From contig NW_019091371.1 in NCBI RefSeq assembly GCF_001949145.1, forward strand, positions 2,368,992-2,432,991: a stretch of 64,000 nucleotides of DNA. The letters run 5' to 3'. The stretch is from Acanthaster planci. Lineage: Eukaryota; Echinodermata; Asteroidea; Valvatida; Acanthasteridae. The notes below the pieces were generated by a model, which saw only the letters and a program-made list of their open reading frames with translations, did no database searches and was not told the origin of the DNA. Numbering within the stretch: the stretch's first letter is position 1; the number at the start of each line of letters is the position of its first letter. This document shows, piece by piece, positions 43,901 to 63,970 of the stretch. Position numbers and translations under genes: made by a program.

Positions 43901-46900
43901 TGGCAAAGCACTATCGGTTAAAGAGGCACTGAATGTGGAAGTTCAAAACGAATTATGCGTGAACAGCCGGCATAAAGACGCACCTCCAGTTGGGATGGGG
44001 GAGAGAATGCCATACAGGAATGTTGCCAATTTTTTTCACAAGAAACTGAAACGATTTTAAGAAATTCAGCACCAGCATTCTATGAACGTTATTGAGGATT
44101 CCTTTCCAGATCAAGAAAATTGGACAGTCATTTCTGGGAAAAAAATCTGTTTTGCCACCACCCCTGGACCCAGACCTGGATTCACGACTACAAGCACGGT
44201 ACATGTACCACCGCTTTCATGGCTTCTAACGAAGGCCTGTAGAAGGTTACAAGACAAGCATGCTGACAAAGCCAACCAGAGACAGACAGCTAAGATGTGC
44301 TTGTTACCAATGTGGAGGCTGGACCGCGAGTACTTAGTCCCCCACAGGAGCATGGCGTCCCACGGACGAATCTCCTGGGGGAACAACTTAAAGAAGTCTT
44401 CCTCTAGATAAGGCTGGGTTACCGTTCAAGAGAAAAGGGGTGATAAAAACAAGCAGAAAATGAAAGGATCAATATGGAAGAATTTGGGCAAACTTGGTTT
44501 AGCATCGACTTCTGTAAGCTGAACCATTCTTACTGTAACTAGGTATACAGAGATGGACTTTCTCAGTGCTTCAAGTGACCCTCAGTTTAGACTTATAACA
44601 CGGTGCTGGTAATGTACAGCAGACCCAAGGTAAAGTGTTTTGCCTTCAACTCTGAAAAAAATCCCGCTTCCAAGAAATTTACACTGAAAAATTGCTCATG
44701 AAATGGAAAAGTGCACGTGGGCCTGCAGCCAGAAAGTGGAACGTTCCACCTGTTACACCTACGCAAGAACCGATGTCCTTCTTTAGCTCGGCTGTGTGCG
44801 GGACGAGCAGCTCATCTTCCACGTAGGTCCAGTGATGAGGGCTGCTCTGGTGACGGTGAGCAATGAACCTCTCTAGCGGCAGCGAGAAGCCTTCCGCTTG
44901 ATCCAGCGTGCCCTAGTGCAGGTGTCAAAGGAAAGGCGGACACAAATTACATTTTGTTGTGTGAAATGTGGGATTTTGCTAGGACTAAATAAGGACAATT
45001 TCTGTGATATCTAATGCATTTTCCAGAGAAAAGCTGCGTGGTATAAACAAATCTGACGACCAAAATTAGAAGCCATTACTACAGGGCCGTCCTGTTCACA
45101 TGTAGGCAGTGTGCGCATGTGAAATTCCTCCTTGACCAATAGGCAGTAGTCAATTTGCCGAAGTGCGCGTCCGCGCTCAGGTTGAGACAGCTGCATGAGT
45201 GTAAATGGCCCCTCGGAATGGCGTCCCGACGGATCGGTCTATAGAGAACTAGAAGACCGTCAAAGCCACTACTATTGACTAAGGAGAGCCAGTAAATTTA
45301 TCACATCAAAAGCAGCCCAGCCAAAATAACTCAGGCATGATCTTGATTGCAATGACCTTTCTACAAATGTGGGGAAGTCTGATAAAAGACCAGTTAATTA
45401 GTGGTTTGTTCGTGATGTACATGTACGTAGCGCATGTGCAGTGAAGATGAAGTGCGAATGCCCCTGGTCTTCCGCTGTCAGGTCTTAGGCTAACGAGGGG
45501 AAAAGGTGGCTGCAGGAAGGGAAAAAACAGCAAAAATAAAAGTGGAAATGGTCATTTACTAGGGACATACTGTTTTTCCTGCATTTTTCTTATAACTGGT
45601 CTGCTCTGTACTGTGCTATTTAAGACGGTTATGGCTACCAATGATGCGACCGATCTCGATTGGCTGGTCGTGAATAGTTGACTAGACAAGTCCAACCATC
45701 GTCAACTAGCATGTGTTCATTCAGACTTGGTCGAACTATCTATGGTCCTTAATAGAACTTGCCCTGTCTTTTGGCTGTTTACAGAATTCCAGGGCATTCT
45801 CAGTTTTTTTTGGTCCAATTTCTGTGACTTTCATATATTTTATCAGTAGCTGCTCCTTCCCACCCAGGAGCAAAGTGGGTACCAGTGAGGGCAGACCAGG
45901 TTCTGTGATCTGTGCAAAAATGCTGGTTAAATCTTCCCTCGGTGCCATAATGACAGCATCGAGCTGCACACTTCCACAGAAGTCAACATCACCGACAAAA
46001 TGATTCTACCTACCTCAACGGCTTTCATTACCACTCGCTGCTTGCCGTACTGCGATAGGAAAAAGTCGGCGTCCCAGCGCATCGCTCCCCAATCCTGCAG
46101 TACATCGGTAATCAGAACCGGTCTGTCAAGAGATAGCAAAAGGGAGGCACGAGAAAAATTGTTACTCAAGGGGTCAGAAATTTAGGCAATGAAGCCTGTG
46201 AAGAACCAGTGAAAGGTGCCGAGTCACGATTCATGAGGTTCTCAGAGTTACTGTGAGTGCTTTGATCTGTGAGTATCCGCGGTATTTATAACACAACAAC
46301 CAGCTGATTTTCATCTCAGAATCTGCAACATATTGCACATGTGGCCATTTTTACATGGGAGCAATGCACAGGAAACCAAAATACCTGGAATGCAGAGTGG
46401 TTCTCTCATTTGAGCTTTTCTTAAAAAAAGCCCGAAAAATTTCAGCAATATTGTCTACCCAATGGCTATATAAACTTTAGCCCTGGCCTGGTATTATCGT
46501 TTAGTCGCAGACCTTGGATGTTGCACATGTATGGTACATGTAGTCCTGCCATCTCCCATTGGTTTACCATATTTTTACTTCATTACAATTGGGGGAAAAA
46601 ATTGGGTTTCTATTTGACCTTTGAGCATCGTAGACTCGACGAAACTCTTCAAGCGTAAGATTACTCCTTCGGTCGATGGTCGCTCCCCACGGTATTCTCT
46701 GATGCAAAGACGGGCATCTGCCAACGAATTTCCAAGGGTGTTCTCGCAACTCCCTGGCAAAACCTATGACCAGGTCCCATCGCTGGTAACCGACAGTCAA
46801 CAGCAAAGCAATCAGGCCGATGATGACCCAGTGGGGGTAATACTGTCTCTGGAAGGCACCCGCCACCCCTGTGGGTTGGGAATGGCCAGCTCCACCACTG

Positions 46901-47013
46901 TTGGTTGTGCTGTTTGCTTGGGAATTTCGCTGGGTGTCTGTCGCAGGTCCGTGTAGGTGTGTTGGCTCGTCTATCTTGACTTGCCTTTTAGAGTGTCTTT
47001 TTGATGCTCGCAT
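40944..47013 (-). CDS. Membrane-anchored JmjC-type 2OG/Fe(II) oxygenase (complete, 432 aa)
   Basis: Eight minus-strand exons: 46619-47013, 46014-46122, 44763-44912, 44308-44413, 42866-43007, 41624-41806, 41329-41416, 40944-41069. All joins are in phase (1299 nt with stop). Residues 1-60 are basic and Ser/Thr-rich, 61-76 are a single hydrophobic segment (WVIIGLIALLLTVGY), and the catalytic part follows, which predicts a type II protein with its domain in the ER or Golgi lumen. The iron triad is visible: H252 and D254 in LHIDPYNW, and H340 in GWFHQAYN. K266 or K269 in VIKGVKQWKLYPP is the likely 2-oxoglutarate contact. The 'QRPVLITDVLQDW' start is typical of cupin-8/JmjC proteins. The topology and the 'DRRSNLTLEEF' lead recall JMJD8, but I cannot place it firmly. 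The exon 1 donor (GTCAAA) is weak. The substrate is unknown. Confidence 0.88.
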
Positions 47014-47390
47014 GCTATCTCATGTGGATCTCAGCTTACCCTTCATTTCTGCCAAGTGTACACGAACCTGGCAATCCAATTTGATTAGGCCCATTGTAGT
47101 GTGGTCTCCACACAAATATACAGTGCAGGGGCCTAGCAAAAGTAACATTAGATAGATGTAAAAGAAGCAAGGCCAATGATAACATGTTTAATTAAGTACA
47201 AAAACAATACTGCATTCACACAGGCTTGGAAGGAGGTCATTACTTTCGTCGCATTTAGAAGTTACGGCAAGCCCACTATTAGACCCGTAAACAGGGCCCT
47301 ACATACAGTGTATATACTCTCACTGGGCCCATAGTGATTTCTTTCTATGGGGAAACTGACTAGATACTCAGCCTACAATGATTATAATGT

Positions 47391-47725
47391 AAGATGAACA
47401 AAGAAATTGACTGGAGCAGGATTCGAACTTGCGGCCTCCGAAATACCATACCGGTGCTCTATTGACCGAACTATCCAGCCCTATGTTTGTGGCTCTTCCC
47501 ATCGTCAGTATCTGTACTGGGGGGGGGGACACTAGCCAGAAGCCATGTGTAGCCAGGGATTGAGCCCCAACCAAATAGCGCCCCCCGAACATTGACATGA
47601 TTGACAAATGCGAAGAGCCACCAACATACAGGTAGGGTTGGATAGCTCAGTTGGTAGAGTACCGGTACAGCATTTCGGAGGCCGCAGGTTCCGCTCCCAC
47701 TCCAGTCAATTTCTTTGTTCATCTT
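47391..47725. repeat. Inverted pair of tRNA-derived SINE fragments
   Basis: On the minus strand at 47391-47500, TTTCGGAGGCCGCAAGTTCG followed by AATCC carries a B box. On the plus strand at 47636-47725, GGATAGCTCAGTTGGTAGAG is a clear A box and GCAGGTTCCGCTCCC a damaged B box. Both end in CCAGTCAATTTCTTTGTTCA. The two copies diverge modestly and are separated by about 130 bp, so they could form a long hairpin. No complete cloverleaf is evident. Confidence 0.7.
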
Positions 47726-50700
47726 TCATGTCTTATAAACATGTAAATTATAACCACGATAGTTCTCACCCCCAGAACTGTGGTCAGGTGGTGTGGGGTC
47801 CGGTCCTACATCCATCCCGCTCCAACGAACTGGGGGAAATGGAGCAGCATTTCTATGGGTACACAACAATAATAAAATCCCTGTTCGTGCCCTGTTATTG
47901 TTAAACGTCATGTAGAGCCTATGGCGAAAAGGCTCATTTTCTGTGGGGTTTGTGGGATCATGGTGGGATGGAGCGGGGCGGATGTCGGACCCCATATGCA
48001 TACTACTTAAACCAAATTTCAAACTGAGTACTTTGCCCCTAGATAATTCCAGGGATATTATTATTATCAGACATCTGCCAGATCTTATGAGCTGAAATTA
48101 CACTGGTATGTTCAATACTTACGCTGCTAACTGTCCCCCAGGTTGCTATTTGTAGAAAACTCGATTTTGCTCGTTTGGAGCAAAAAATGTTGCCTTTAGT
48201 TGTCGTTTTCCTCACTCCGGACAAATTTTCGCCCGACTTGCACAAAACTGACGGCTGTTTCGTGTCACGTCTTAAGAGAGCAAGCTGCGCTTCATGTTAA
48301 GGGTGCACTGAACTAATTCAAGCTCCATTGAAAATAGTGTAAAATCAACCAAGTTTGGAGCCCCATGGCAGGCAACTGAAGTCCCTGAGGCCTCTCAAAC
48401 AAAAATCAATGTGTTGTTTGGTCCTTCACATTTCATTTGATTTTCAATCTTTAGTAGGTTAACCAATGAATTTTTTAATTATCCGCCCAAAACAAACTCA
48501 CCCCCCAAAAAGTGAATGTTGCCAAGCCCTCCCAGCGGCCATTTTTCAAATGACATCCCTCACCTTCTAGGGCTCTTCTGACTAATTTTCAATCCCATTT
48601 TTGTCTGCTTTGCCCCCAGATGGGTGCCCCTGAATCTACAGAGATGATTTTGGGCCATACTGAAAACAATTCCACCATTTCCTGGCCCAAACAGACCCCT
48701 CTTTTCGAAACAATCTCTGGGGGTACTTTTTCTGCGCCTCGTCCTGGCGGAGAATTTTCCTTGAATTGGGACACTGCACCCTTTAACGATTCGCTGCAAG
48801 TGGCATAATAATGGACTGGGGCATTGCGTGCTAGCTCTGGACACAAAACAGCCGTAGTTTTCCACGACCACTTAGATCGACAGGTACTCTCGAGGATAAG
48901 AAGGAAATTCCTATAGTCTGAAGTCTGGGTGCAAATTGTACCGGCCCCCGTCACTCGACTCGTACTCAACCACACAAAGGAGTCTTTGTAATCAGGTCGG
49001 GGAGCGATGTCCTTAGTTTCTGCCGGGTTATCGCTTTTTCACTGAAGCGGCAATTACGTTATTTCACCAGGTCATGTAAAAATGATGTCATTTTCCTGCG
49101 AAATTTTTTGGAAACTAACGAAATTTAATTGAAATGCCCACAGCCAACATTGGCTGCATTGACGTTACCGTTGGAGTCTATGGCGAAATTATTTCCGATC
49201 GCTATTTTGGAAAATCGCCACGGTAATAAGGCCGCGGTGAATCGATGGAGATTTTTTATTGCAACATTTCATGCATAAAGTAAACTTCAGCAAAGCTTTG
49301 TTCTTTTCGCGTAAACGTTTTCATCAACTCGCCTACCCAACGAATTCAAGTATATCCAGTAACCTGGAGATTCGCCCCCCCCCCAAAAATCTCCTTGATC
49401 CGCTATTACAGATATCAATTAAATGAAAGGAAATTTTTTTTTTTCGATCTGGGGTAGTATGTTTCCTGTACGTAAATTTGATCAATCAGAGCAATTTGTA
49501 TTTGAAATTTTGGCCGATAAAGAGATCAATGTCATCTGCGAACCGTGCTCTAATAGCTCAAAAATTATCGTTGCACAATCGAGCACGTATGCATACTAAG
49601 TAGTCTGGCGTTCTCGCTAGATTGTGGTTTGGTCCCTGACCTTGTAATCATTGTGCAAGTCGAGCCAAAATCACGTACATTTCCTTCCTAAGTTTTGCTT
49701 ATTGTTCAGGGTCGTACACTGGAACACCAGTGAGCTGAGCTTTTGTGATGGAAACGAAACGTTTGATGGATTATTTTGTTAGTCATTGATCTTGTGAGCA
49801 AATAATGCAGTAGCCTTTTTCGAGGAGTGAATATCCGTTCATTTTCTCTGTTCGTTCAAAAAAGAAAAGAAAAGAAATTCATGATAGGCCTATTCTTGCA
49901 ACACTTTCGTAAAAATGTAAATCATGAAGCCAGCATTGAAATAAAGGCCATCTTGATGGTTATTAGCTTGCAAAAGTATTTGAAGCCAGATTCACCAATG
50001 TAAAAATCTGGTTTGCTGGAATTTTATTCGTTTTGCAATTCATTGCCTAGGCCTAACCGAGAATCCAGAACGTGGAGTTTAGTAGGGTCAATGATTGATA
50101 CTCGCTTCCAATGACGATTTTGCGTGAAATATATATCTCTTTAAAAAAAATGCACTTTTGGCTTGATCATGTGTCATTGCAAATGTCCAATGCAAATATA
50201 TATGTGGGGTATATCTTCAGGAAAACCCCTACAAGAAATACTTTCAACGGTTTATGTTGCACACTATGTTGGCAAAACGCGGTGCAGCGTCTCCATTTGA
50301 GACTACGGCATTCAAAAGTATCGAACACTAGCTACAGCTCTACAATCACCGCTGCCTCTTTTGATAAAAATTCAAAGCCGTAGTTGCAGGAGACAGGACC
50401 GGATTTACCCTGTCATGCGCCGCCCCACTGATAATCCCATTATGAACTACGTTATACACCAGCAGTGCTGGGTGAACAACGTGAAATTCGTCCGAAGTGG
50501 CATGATATGAGTGGGGAAAACTGAAGGGAGCATATTTTCTTCAAAACGAGGAAAAGGCGACTTCTCTTCAAACATTCAACCTAGGGAATAGTTAGCAGCG
50601 TAAGTATTGAACATACTGGTGCAATTTCAGCTGATAAGATCCAGCGGATGTCTGATTATACCCCTTGACATCCCGGATAAACTTGATCGAAAGAAATCGC

Positions 50701-51319
50701 TATCGATCGAGACAGGGCCCAATGTATGACGAAGGAGCATATTTGCCCTGTTTACGGGTCTACGCGATTTCGTGCTCATTTCCGGATTCCTGGACAGTGC
50801 CACAAAGGCTTCATCAGCTGACCGTCCCGGCATGTCTGGTCAAGTTTCCACTTGTTTATTACATATATTATAATTAGTCCGAAACTCACTTGACTCACTA
50901 TTTTACGCCGTCCACTTCACACTGAACCATTATTATTCAACAATAACATCTATTTTGCAAAGCGCTACCAAAAGTCCATTGTTCTGAGAGCCCAATAGAA
51001 TTTCTCCAAATTTAGGCTTCGTCCCCTCTGCGGCGTTAGTTTTGGTTAACCAGACACATATTCATCAGCAGCTGAAACCAGCCTGAGGTCATTACTGTTC
51101 CAACACCATTGCCGTTAATCTGTTCGTTGCTGCGCAGAAACCTATATTTATCCCGTACACTCAGCCATATGGTCTGTTGCTGAGCTGAGTTTGAAGCCAC
51201 AGGCAGATGGACGAGATCTGGTCATAGGCTCCTTTGCTTTATCGAGACAAAATTGTACGGTTGTATCGTGAGTTTAAGAGCTGAGTGTGCGTGGATTAAT
51301 GTTATTACATGTACATGGA

Positions 51320-52262
51320 ATTCCTATAGTGGGAGGGAGCAAGCACGACTCAATCACTGATCCATATTTTGGGGCTCTTTTCTGCTTTTCCTTTTTTCTT
51401 TTTCTGTTTGTCTGTTTTCAAATTAGAGTGGATGCGGATGAGGTACAATGGTCCTCGTTCAGAATCATGTGCAACGGCTGATCCTCACTGTATCGCGATC
51501 ATGGTTACGGTTTTAACACGTTTTCTGGTGCGACAAGTGCATGGCCGTTGTCATGTCTCCTCAAACTTCAAAGTTCGAATCCTTTATCAAAGACCACCAG
51601 CAGTTTTACACGAAAGCCTGCCATTAGGTGTTAATCGCAGGATGGAGCAAAGCGCCAGCTATCTCGTTTGTTTATGCACGGAGCTGGCTCTCTATGATCC
51701 ATGCAAAGCTTCGCGAATCTGCAAAATCATTGTCTTTTGTGAATTCATTCTCCATGGGACCCTTTCACTGATGGGACGGCGTCGCTGTTGAAGGTTTAAT
51801 GTAGGCCCTACACGAGTTTAAGCATGGAAGTACAACCTCCATAGTTTTATAAGTAGGCCTAGGCCTAAGCTCGGATCCTGAACTTTGGTCCGCGAGGTAT
51901 TTGATAACAAAGGTTGTGGAACTCAGCTGATTTCGCACACAACATAAAGTCCATTTTTAGAGGAGCATTATGTAGCAAAAAGTAAGTGTTGAATTATAGG
52001 ACTAATAGCACTGTGTATGACTTAACGGCTTTTTACCACTTAAATAGAAATTACATGAATACGTTTGTTTGTGGCTATCGGCGACGAATCCATGTTTTGA
52101 GTCTAAACGGCAGTGTTTTTTTCAATAACGATACACAACTTAGTTTTTTCCGTAAGAATTTTGCACTCCGCATTGAGGGAAGGTGCTGGTTGGCCAAGCT
52201 ACAAGCCACTGTAGCGTTTTCTTCATGATCGTTTTAGAAGCTGATTTGAGACACTGCTAAAA
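51320..52262 (+). promoter_or_regulatory. SLCO upstream region, conserved in a duplicated copy
   Basis: The approximately 0.9 kb before the SLCO start codon recurs at about 63095-63970 before the second SLCO start. Shared words include CTCCTCAAACTTCAAAGTTC, ATCAAAGACCACCAGCAGTT, GTTTGTTTATGCACGGAGCT and AAGAATTTTGCACTCCGCAT. The block is non-coding in every frame considered, so it is read as promoter plus 5' UTR. Similarity is highest within about 130 bp of the ATG. It was duplicated with the gene rather than being independently conserved. Confidence 0.6.
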
Positions 52263-61057
<8,795 letters not shown>

Positions 61058-61089
61058 ATTCCTGTCGCAAGTCATGTTATTAACGAGAG

Positions 61090-61272
61090 CAGTGGCGTAA
61101 GGGGGGGGGAACAGGGGCACGTGTCCACAGGTGCCTCCTTGAAATCTGCGAATAATCTTCATTGATTGTATACAGCTATATGCACTTGTAGCTTATTTTC
61201 TTGTGGCGCCCCCTTTAAAACTTGTGCACCTCCGGGTGCCCCCGAACATTTAGCTCTATAGTTACGCCACTG
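61090..61272. mobile_element. hAT-like MITE, 183 bp, with perfect 8-bp target duplication
   Basis: The ends CAGTGGCGTAA and TTACGCCACTG are perfect 11-bp inverted repeats. AACGAGAG flanks both sides (61082-61089 and 61273-61280). CAGTGGCGTA termini with 8-bp duplications are a familiar hAT signature. It lies 32 bp past the SLCO stop, so it is carried in the 3' UTR if the AATAAA at 61742 is used. Confidence 0.9.
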
Positions 61273-61741
61273 AACGAGAGAGTCTAAATGAAAAAATCTT
61301 GATGAACGCATATCAAACTTCGCTGAGAACAGTAACCCAGGAAACGAGCACTGGTGTAATTGAACATGTCTGGAAAAGAAAGGAATTCACTCGTCACTCT
61401 GAAAAGATGGCAGGCTATATCTTGTCAGATGGAAAAGATATCTTGCCAAGAAGATCAGCCCAAAATGCCTTTTGATTTTTAGACTCCTCGAAAAAATGTT
61501 ATAGGCCTTCATTATTGTTTTTGCTTTGTACAGTACACACCGCGATATGATGCTGCAATCTGCTATATATACAATTATAGAGAATTCAGGAAGATTTTGT
61601 ACATGTGTATTTGCAAAACCTAGTGGCTGTGCTTCTAAAAAGGCATTCCTTTGTTATGCATATAAATTTTGCTACTCATTGTCTTCAATTATAGAGGCTC
61701 AGTTATGGTAACATTAAAACCCTTTTGCTGTTTTTACCTTC

Positions 61742-61747
61742 AATAAA
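61742..61747 (+). terminator. Likely SLCO polyadenylation signal
   Basis: AATAAA in TTCAATAAAATACATTG lies about 690 bp after the SLCO stop and before the duplication junction near 61960. No better signal is seen in between. Confidence 0.55.
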
Positions 61748-61960
61748 ATACATTGTTTTGATATAATAATGAATTATGAAAGAAAATTTAATATTTTGAG
61801 AAACAGAATTGTGTCTCAGTAATTATGTGAAGGGAATCTCATTTTTCGCTTCAAGGGCGGTTCCAGAAGCAATCTTTTTGGGGGATGTTTATTGAGGATC
61901 CATACATTCGGAAATCTCTTCATGTAAACAAGTTTTACGACAAAAAAAAATAAAAGATGG

Positions 61961-62183
61961 TGTCAGCGATATTGTCTGCCCTACAGCTTAACATAATTGA
62001 TCCCTGACATGGTATTTTCGTTTTGTCTCACCCCTCGGATTTTGCATGGTAGTATGGTAGTACTGTCATCTCCATTGGTTTACTGTACTTTTATTTCATT
62101 ACATGTCAGTGAAAAAGAGGTTCCTATCTGACCTTTGACCATTGTAGACTAGGCCAACTTTTCTGGCGTAAAGAACGATACAT
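61961..62183 (-). pseudogene. Relic of JmjC exon 1/intron 1 boundary, left by tandem duplication
   Basis: This aligns with 46441-46665 in the same orientation. Shared words include ATATTGTCTRCCC, ATTGGTTTAC, TTCATTACA, TGACCTTTGA and GTAGACT. On the minus strand the exon-derived part (about 62134-62183) reads VYNGQR where the parent has VYDAQR, and the donor-like GTCAGA matches the parental GTCAAA. Only the end of exon 1 is left, with neither the membrane segment nor the catalytic exons, so it cannot encode the enzyme. Confidence 0.8.
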
Positions 62184-63094
62184 ATTTCACATACTTCACG
62201 CAAAAGCAAAAAAAGAAGGCGAATTTGTGACATCAGATCAAGTATTTGCGTTACGATTTCCTGAAAAGGTATTTTAATTGGAGGAAAATTTCGCGGCAAA
62301 AATTTGAAATGTTGCCACGTTTGTTTGTTTGTTAGCCTACTGATACTGTTATAATTCATAAAACATATAATTGAAGGAAATAATCAATCCATCCAAATCT
62401 CACCTGCTCACTCGACTGTGAATGGATCGACTGTCGAACCTCTGTGGCTATAGACGTTTACGAAGTGCGCCTCACTCGGGTTTGAACAGCGAATCCATTA
62501 TTCTCATAGAGATCACTTATGATTTCTATGATTATTCCACATTCACAAATACCCCTGAGTACAGTCTCCCTATTCAACGACATGCAACTTGACCGTGTAA
62601 AGTTTATAATGCCCGCTGAGAAGTGACATTGCCTACCAAAGATCATATAGCGCCGCGAAGCGCTATACGAACTTTGGTGCCTATGCGGAATTCACGCGCT
62701 GGCACCTGGATACGGGACATTTTAATCGATTCTGATTGGTCAAGAGTCTGTGTGCATGCGGCTCGCAACATGAACGCCAAGTCCATAATAAATAAGGAGA
62801 TTCTATTGGACAACACGCACAAGGATGATGACATTAAATGGATGGGGTGTTTGGGAAAATGAATGTATGGCTTCACCCGAATCCGTTGTCTAGGATGGAG
62901 CTAGGTCTACGTCTGCAATGCATTGAAAATACATGGAGACGCGAAGACAATAGTGTTAGCCGTAGCTCTGGAAGCCCGTTTCGGACACAGCCTAATATAA
63001 GCTTCGTAAAAACGAAAATTACTCGTTTTTCTAAAGTGCGCACAAATTGGATCATCTCGTGCACCACAGCGTCTCAGTTCGTGGTGTCTCTGAC

Positions 63095-63970
63095 GATTTC
63101 CTGGGGGGGGCGAGATTGCTTAATCATTGATCCATGTTTGGGGGCTTTTTTATTCCTTTCTTTTTGTTTTGTAGTATTTTTTTCGTTTTTCATCAGGATA
63201 TGCAAATCATAGTATTGGAATCAGAGGAGATACTGTCAGAATCTCGTCATTCCTCGTTCAGAATGATTTTCATCAGGTGCATCGACTGATCCTCACTTAA
63301 TCACAATCATAGGTACGGTTTTAGCACGTTTTCTGGTTTCGAAAAGTTGTTGTCATATCTCCTCAAACTTCAAAGTTCACATTCTTTATCAAAGACCACC
63401 AGCAGTTTACACGAAAGCCTATAACTATGAGTTAATAATAGGATGGAGCAAAGCTCCAGCTATCTTGTTTGTTTATGCACGGAGCTGGTTCTTTATGGTT
63501 CATGCAAAGCATCGAAAATCACGCCAAATCATTGTCACTGATGGGCTGGTGTCGCTGTTTCAGATTTAACAGTAATGCCTTAAAGTATGCTCAGATCATG
63601 AACCTTGGTTTGTGAAATATTTGATAACAACAGTTGCAAAACCCAAGTGATTACGCACACAAAATACAGTCCGTTTACAAGAGCATTTACTCAGCAAAAG
63701 GGTCAGTGTTGAATAATAGGGCCCCTAGAATTGTGCATGCCTTAATGACTTTTACCGCCTTTAATAGAAATTACACGGAAACGTTAAGAGCATTTCCTAC
63801 TATCAGTGACGAATCTTGTTTTGAGTCCATAGATCAGGTTTTTAATAACGATACGCAACTTAGTTTTCCGCTAAGAATTTTGCACTCCGCATCAGGGGAA
63901 GGTGCCAGTTGGTACAAGTCGGCGTCTTCTTCATGGTCGTTTTAGAAGCTGATTTGGGGCACCGCTAAAA
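63095..63970 (+). promoter_or_regulatory. Upstream region of second SLCO gene (duplicate of 51320-52262)
   Basis: It is collinear with the block before the first SLCO gene, with substitutions and several indels, including loss of a segment after the CAAAATCATTGTC stretch. It keeps the near-ATG words AATAACGATACGCAACTTAG and AAGAATTTTGCACTCCGCAT, and TTTTAGAAGCTGATTTG. The retained similarity up to the start codon suggests the second gene kept its promoter. Confidence 0.65.

Larger units (their letters stand above)
47014..52262. other. Divergent intergenic region between the JmjC and SLCO genes
   Basis: The two genes point away from each other, so both promoters lie here. Visible items are an inverted pair of tRNA-like SINE fragments (47391-47725), C- and A-runs, and the duplicated SLCO upstream block (about 51320-52262). 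Minus-strand open frames at 48560-48975 show no recognisable protein. No exon is supported between 47730 and 51300. Confidence 0.6.
61058..63970. other. Interval between the first and second SLCO genes
   Basis: It contains, in order, a hAT-like MITE (61090-61272), a polyadenylation-type AATAAA at 61742-61747 that probably ends the first SLCO transcript, the JmjC relic (61961-62183), unassigned sequence (about 62184-63090), and the duplicated SLCO upstream block (about 63095-63970). No intact gene is seen. Confidence 0.6.

Noticed and set aside
48560-48975. Two overlapping minus-strand frames of 103 and 128 codons
   Set aside because: They overlap in different frames with no recognisable domain. 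Neither extends into convincing splice sites.
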